NCBI RefSeq assembly: GCF_001902295.1
Contig: NZ_CP018335.1
Coordinates: forward strand, 3,100,001 to 3,164,000
From: Clostridium kluyveri
Lineage (GTDB): Bacteria; Bacillota; Clostridia; Clostridiales; Clostridiaceae
Direction of reading: 5' to 3'
Length of the DNA: 64,000 nt
The position numbers and the translations under genes were made by a program. The notes beneath the pieces were generated by a model. That model made no database searches. It was not told the DNA's origin and saw only the letters and a list, made by a program, of their open reading frames with translations. Positions 61,776 through 64,000 of this stretch are shown here, piece by piece. Positions within the stretch are counted from its first letter, which is position 1. Each line of letters opens with the position of its first letter.

Positions 61776-62274
61776 ACTACTTCCCCCTAATATTTTATAT
61801 TATATATATTACACCATTTATAGAAAAATGCAACACAAAAGATTATTTTATTTTTATTATGCAGCACTTTTATCACTATCCTTGCATTAATATAATATAT
61901 ATTTTAAAAAACTCCTATATAAGTTATACTTTTTCCCTATGTGCTACATTATTTATGCAACTTTAATTTTTACATCCTTCACAGTTATTTCTTTAAATTT
62001 TAATGAACTAAATTCTAATACATATATTTTTTAGAAATTTATCTCCATAATATTTCCTTTCAATATATCATTCTTTTATATTTATGCTTGCAATTTTTAT
62101 ATTTATACATAAACTTTATACTTGTAGTATGTTAATATTCAAATATAATTTTATGACATTTAAAATTCTATTAAAATATAAGAATTAATAGACAACTTTT
62201 ACTTTTTTGATGTAAAAATTCTCATATTGTATTATAATATTTAAGAGTTACCTTAAAGCTTATATAGCTTACAT
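61776..62274. promoter_or_regulatory. Divergent promoter region, pckA and murT
   Basis: This 499-base gap has no gene and is about 80 percent A/T. For pckA, TTGCAT (complement of 61828-61833), a 16-base spacer and TAATAT (complement of 61806-61811) are seen. For murT, TTGATG (62207-62212), a 17-base spacer and TATTAT (62230-62235) are seen. No riboswitch or repeat is evident in the rest. Confidence 0.55.
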
Positions 62275-63660
62275 ATGATTAATGTGTCTGGACAAAGGGT
62301 GGTGTGCAAGATTAATATAAATTCTTTTTTTAGTATTATTATTTGCAAAATTGTAATAAAATTATCAAAAATTTTATTTAAAGGGGGAAGTAATTTTCCT
62401 GGAAAAGTTGCATTAAAATTAGATAAAAATATTTTAAAAACTGTATGTAATAACTATAAAATTATAATTATCACCGGTACAAATGGTAAAACTACAACTA
62501 CAAGCATGATATATAATATACTAAAAGATGCAAAAAAATGTGTAATTACAAATAACACAGGAGCTAACATGCTTACAGGAATAGTATCCTGCTTTGTAGA
62601 AAATTACTCATTTAAAAAATGCTGCAGCACAAAATATGCAGTAATAGAGTGTGACGAGGCAAATATACCCCTATTCACAAGCCATGTAATACCAGAGATT
62701 ATAACTGTTACTAACTTATTTAGAGATCAACTGGACAGATACGGTGAGGTTTACTCCACATTAAACAAAATTATCCAGGGAATTGAAAAAGTTCCCCTTT
62801 CAAATTTAGTTTTAAATGGTGATGAATCTCTGCTTGGCGATTTAAATCTACCAAATAGAACTATTTATTATGGATTTAATTGTTCTCTTACTAAAGGTAA
62901 AACAGTATCCCTTAATTCTGATGCGAAGTTCTGCAAAAAGTGTAAAAGTCCTTACATGTATAATTTTCTTACATACAATCATTTAGGAGATTACTATTGC
63001 CCTGACTGTGGATATAAACGTCCTGAATTAGACTATACTTTAGATGAAATAAAGGAACAGACCCCAGAGGGTTCTCTTGTAATTATAAATGGAAAAGAAT
63101 ATTATATAAATCAACCTGGTACATATAATATGTACAATGCTCTGTGTGCATACTCTGTAGCTGTGGTATGTGATATACCTATTTCTAATATATACAATTC
63201 CCTAAAAAATCAAAAAAGTAGTTTTGGGAGACATGAAAACATAAAGATAGGGGATAAACAAGTTAAGATAATTTTGGTGAAAAATCCTGCAGGCTATGAT
63301 CAGGCTATAAATACCCTAAGTCTCGACAACAGAACCTTCAATCTAGTAGTACTTTTAAATGACAATTATGCAGATGGGAGAGATGTTTCCTGGATATGGG
63401 ATGTTAATTTTGAAAAACTATCCTCTTTAAATATAGATAAGATAATGATTTCCGGTATAAGACCTTATGATATGGCTGTAAGATTAAAAATCGCCGGCCT
63501 GCCAGATAAGAACTTTATAATCTCCGAGACCTATGAATCTCTTACTGAAGAAATAAAAAATTGCAAATTGAACACAGTATATGTACTCGCTACTTATACT
63601 GCCATGATAAACTTCAGAAAATTTCTCAATTTCAAAGGTTATATTAAAAAATTTTGGTAA
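62275..63660 (+). CDS. murT: Lipid II isoglutaminyl synthase subunit MurT
   Basis: The 461-residue protein is a Mur-ligase relative with an N-terminal hydrophobic segment, Walker A IITGTNGKTTTTS, ECDEANIP, and a four-Cys zinc ribbon (CKKC...CPDCG) characteristic of MurT. The DUF1727 C-terminal domain (KNPAGYDQAIN...SWIWDVNFEKL) follows. With GatD it amidates the D-Glu of lipid II. The ATG start lacks a clear ribosome site; a GTG ten codons later is possible. Confidence 0.92.
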   Translation: MINVSGQRVVCKININSFFSIIICKIVIKLSKILFKGGSNFPGKVALKLDKNILKTVCNNYKIIIITGTNGKTTTTSMIYNILKDAKKCVITNNTGANMLTGIVSCFVENYSFKKCCSTKYAVIECDEANIPLFTSHVIPEIITVTNLFRDQLDRYGEVYSTLNKIIQGIEKVPLSNLVLNGDESLLGDLNLPNRTIYYGFNCSLTKGKTVSLNSDAKFCKKCKSPYMYNFLTYNHLGDYYCPDCGYKRPELDYTLDEIKEQTPEGSLVIINGKEYYINQPGTYNMYNALCAYSVAVVCDIPISNIYNSLKNQKSSFGRHENIKIGDKQVKIILVKNPAGYDQAINTLSLDNRTFNLVVLLNDNYADGRDVSWIWDVNFEKLSSLNIDKIMISGIRPYDMAVRLKIAGLPDKNFIISETYESLTEEIKNCKLNTVYVLATYTAMINFRKFLNFKGYIKKFW

Positions 63661-63687
63661 AAATATTTCAATAAGGAGTTATATAAA

Positions 63688-64000
63688 ATGGAATTGAATA
63701 TATGTCACCTATATCCTGATTTACTAAATGTATACGGGGATTTAGGAAATATACTTATTTTAAAATACAGGGCACAAAAAAGAGGCATAAATGTAAACAT
63801 ATTTAACATATCGTTAGGAGATCCTTTTGATGAATCTAAATACGATATAGCTTTTTTTGGAGGCGGTCAAGATTATGAACAATCCATAGTATCTGAGGAT
63901 CTAGTTAAAAATAAAAGGGAAGGCATTTTAAATTACATTGAAAATGAAAATGTATTTTTATCGATTTGTGGAGGATACCAGCTTTTAGGAAAGTATTATT
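63688..64000 (+). CDS. gatD: Lipid II isoglutaminyl synthase glutaminase GatD, partial
   Basis: The frame is open to the window end (104 residues). It begins MELNICHLYPDLLNVYGD after AAGGAGTTATATA, contains FFGGGQDYEQ, and reaches the glutaminase nucleophile in SICGGYQLLG. It supplies ammonia to MurT, which lies 27 bases upstream. The rest is beyond the right edge. Confidence 0.92.
   Translation, partial: MELNICHLYPDLLNVYGDLGNILILKYRAQKRGINVNIFNISLGDPFDESKYDIAFFGGGQDYEQSIVSEDLVKNKREGILNYIENENVFLSICGGYQLLGKYY

Overview
The window looks like chromosome from a low-GC clostridium. The host genes are AT-rich with strong GGAGG ribosome sites and many TTG/GTG starts. They include the full IMP-synthesis operon under a guanine riboswitch, a polyglycerol-phosphate (LTA-type) synthase, MurT/GatD, UppP, Lgt and ATP-type PEP carboxykinase. 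The species cannot be named from sequence alone.

Bases 1 to about 19,200 are the right-hand part of a siphovirus-type prophage, all on the minus strand and running off the left edge. In transcription order there is a sigma-like regulator, an antirepressor, a P4/D5-type primase-helicase, a VRR-NUC nuclease, an SNF2 helicase and a DUF1492/ArpU-type late regulator. Then come an HNH nuclease, a probable cos region, a ParB-methyltransferase, small terminase, an HNH-AP2 homing-type nuclease, large terminase, portal, ClpP-type protease, HK97 capsid and head-tail connectors. A higher-GC alpha/beta hydrolase with its own promoter and terminator (a moron) sits just after the capsid gene. A late-control region near 12.6-12.73 kb has three 10-bp-spaced GACAC repeats, a TATAAT box and a strong terminator.

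Bases 19,200-29,750 are cargo. First is a candidate structured RNA (19,244-19,391), then two large proteins: one of unknown function, and an ImmA/IrrE-type metallopeptidase with a helix-turn-helix. A shared palindrome lies by the RNA promoter and before the unknown gene. Next is a restriction-type island: a controller, an NgoFVII/BfiI-like PLD nuclease, a Z1 ATPase, a second PLD paralogue with altered active-site residues, and Vsr. A C5-cytosine methyltransferase with its own regulator is convergent to these.

Bases 29,750-33,490 are a recombination junction. It holds a 46-codon serine-recombinase remnant and a 14-codon 3'-end fragment of a second rlmCD/rumA allele. A 3.2-kb segment follows, with a short serine recombinase and three unknown or poorly known genes, ending inside the 3' end of the intact rlmCD gene. 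This is best read as stacked integration at the rlmCD 3' end.

From 33,458 rightward the content is core chromosome: rlmCD, LTA synthase, TatD-type hydrolase, metallo-beta-lactamase hydrolase, exported proteins, purECFMNHD, a guanine-riboswitch-controlled purine permease, a CamA-like orphan adenine methyltransferase, a MATE transporter, HtrA protease, lgt, uppP, pckA, murT and the start of gatD. Purine synthesis and purine uptake are each governed by their own guanine aptamer and terminator.
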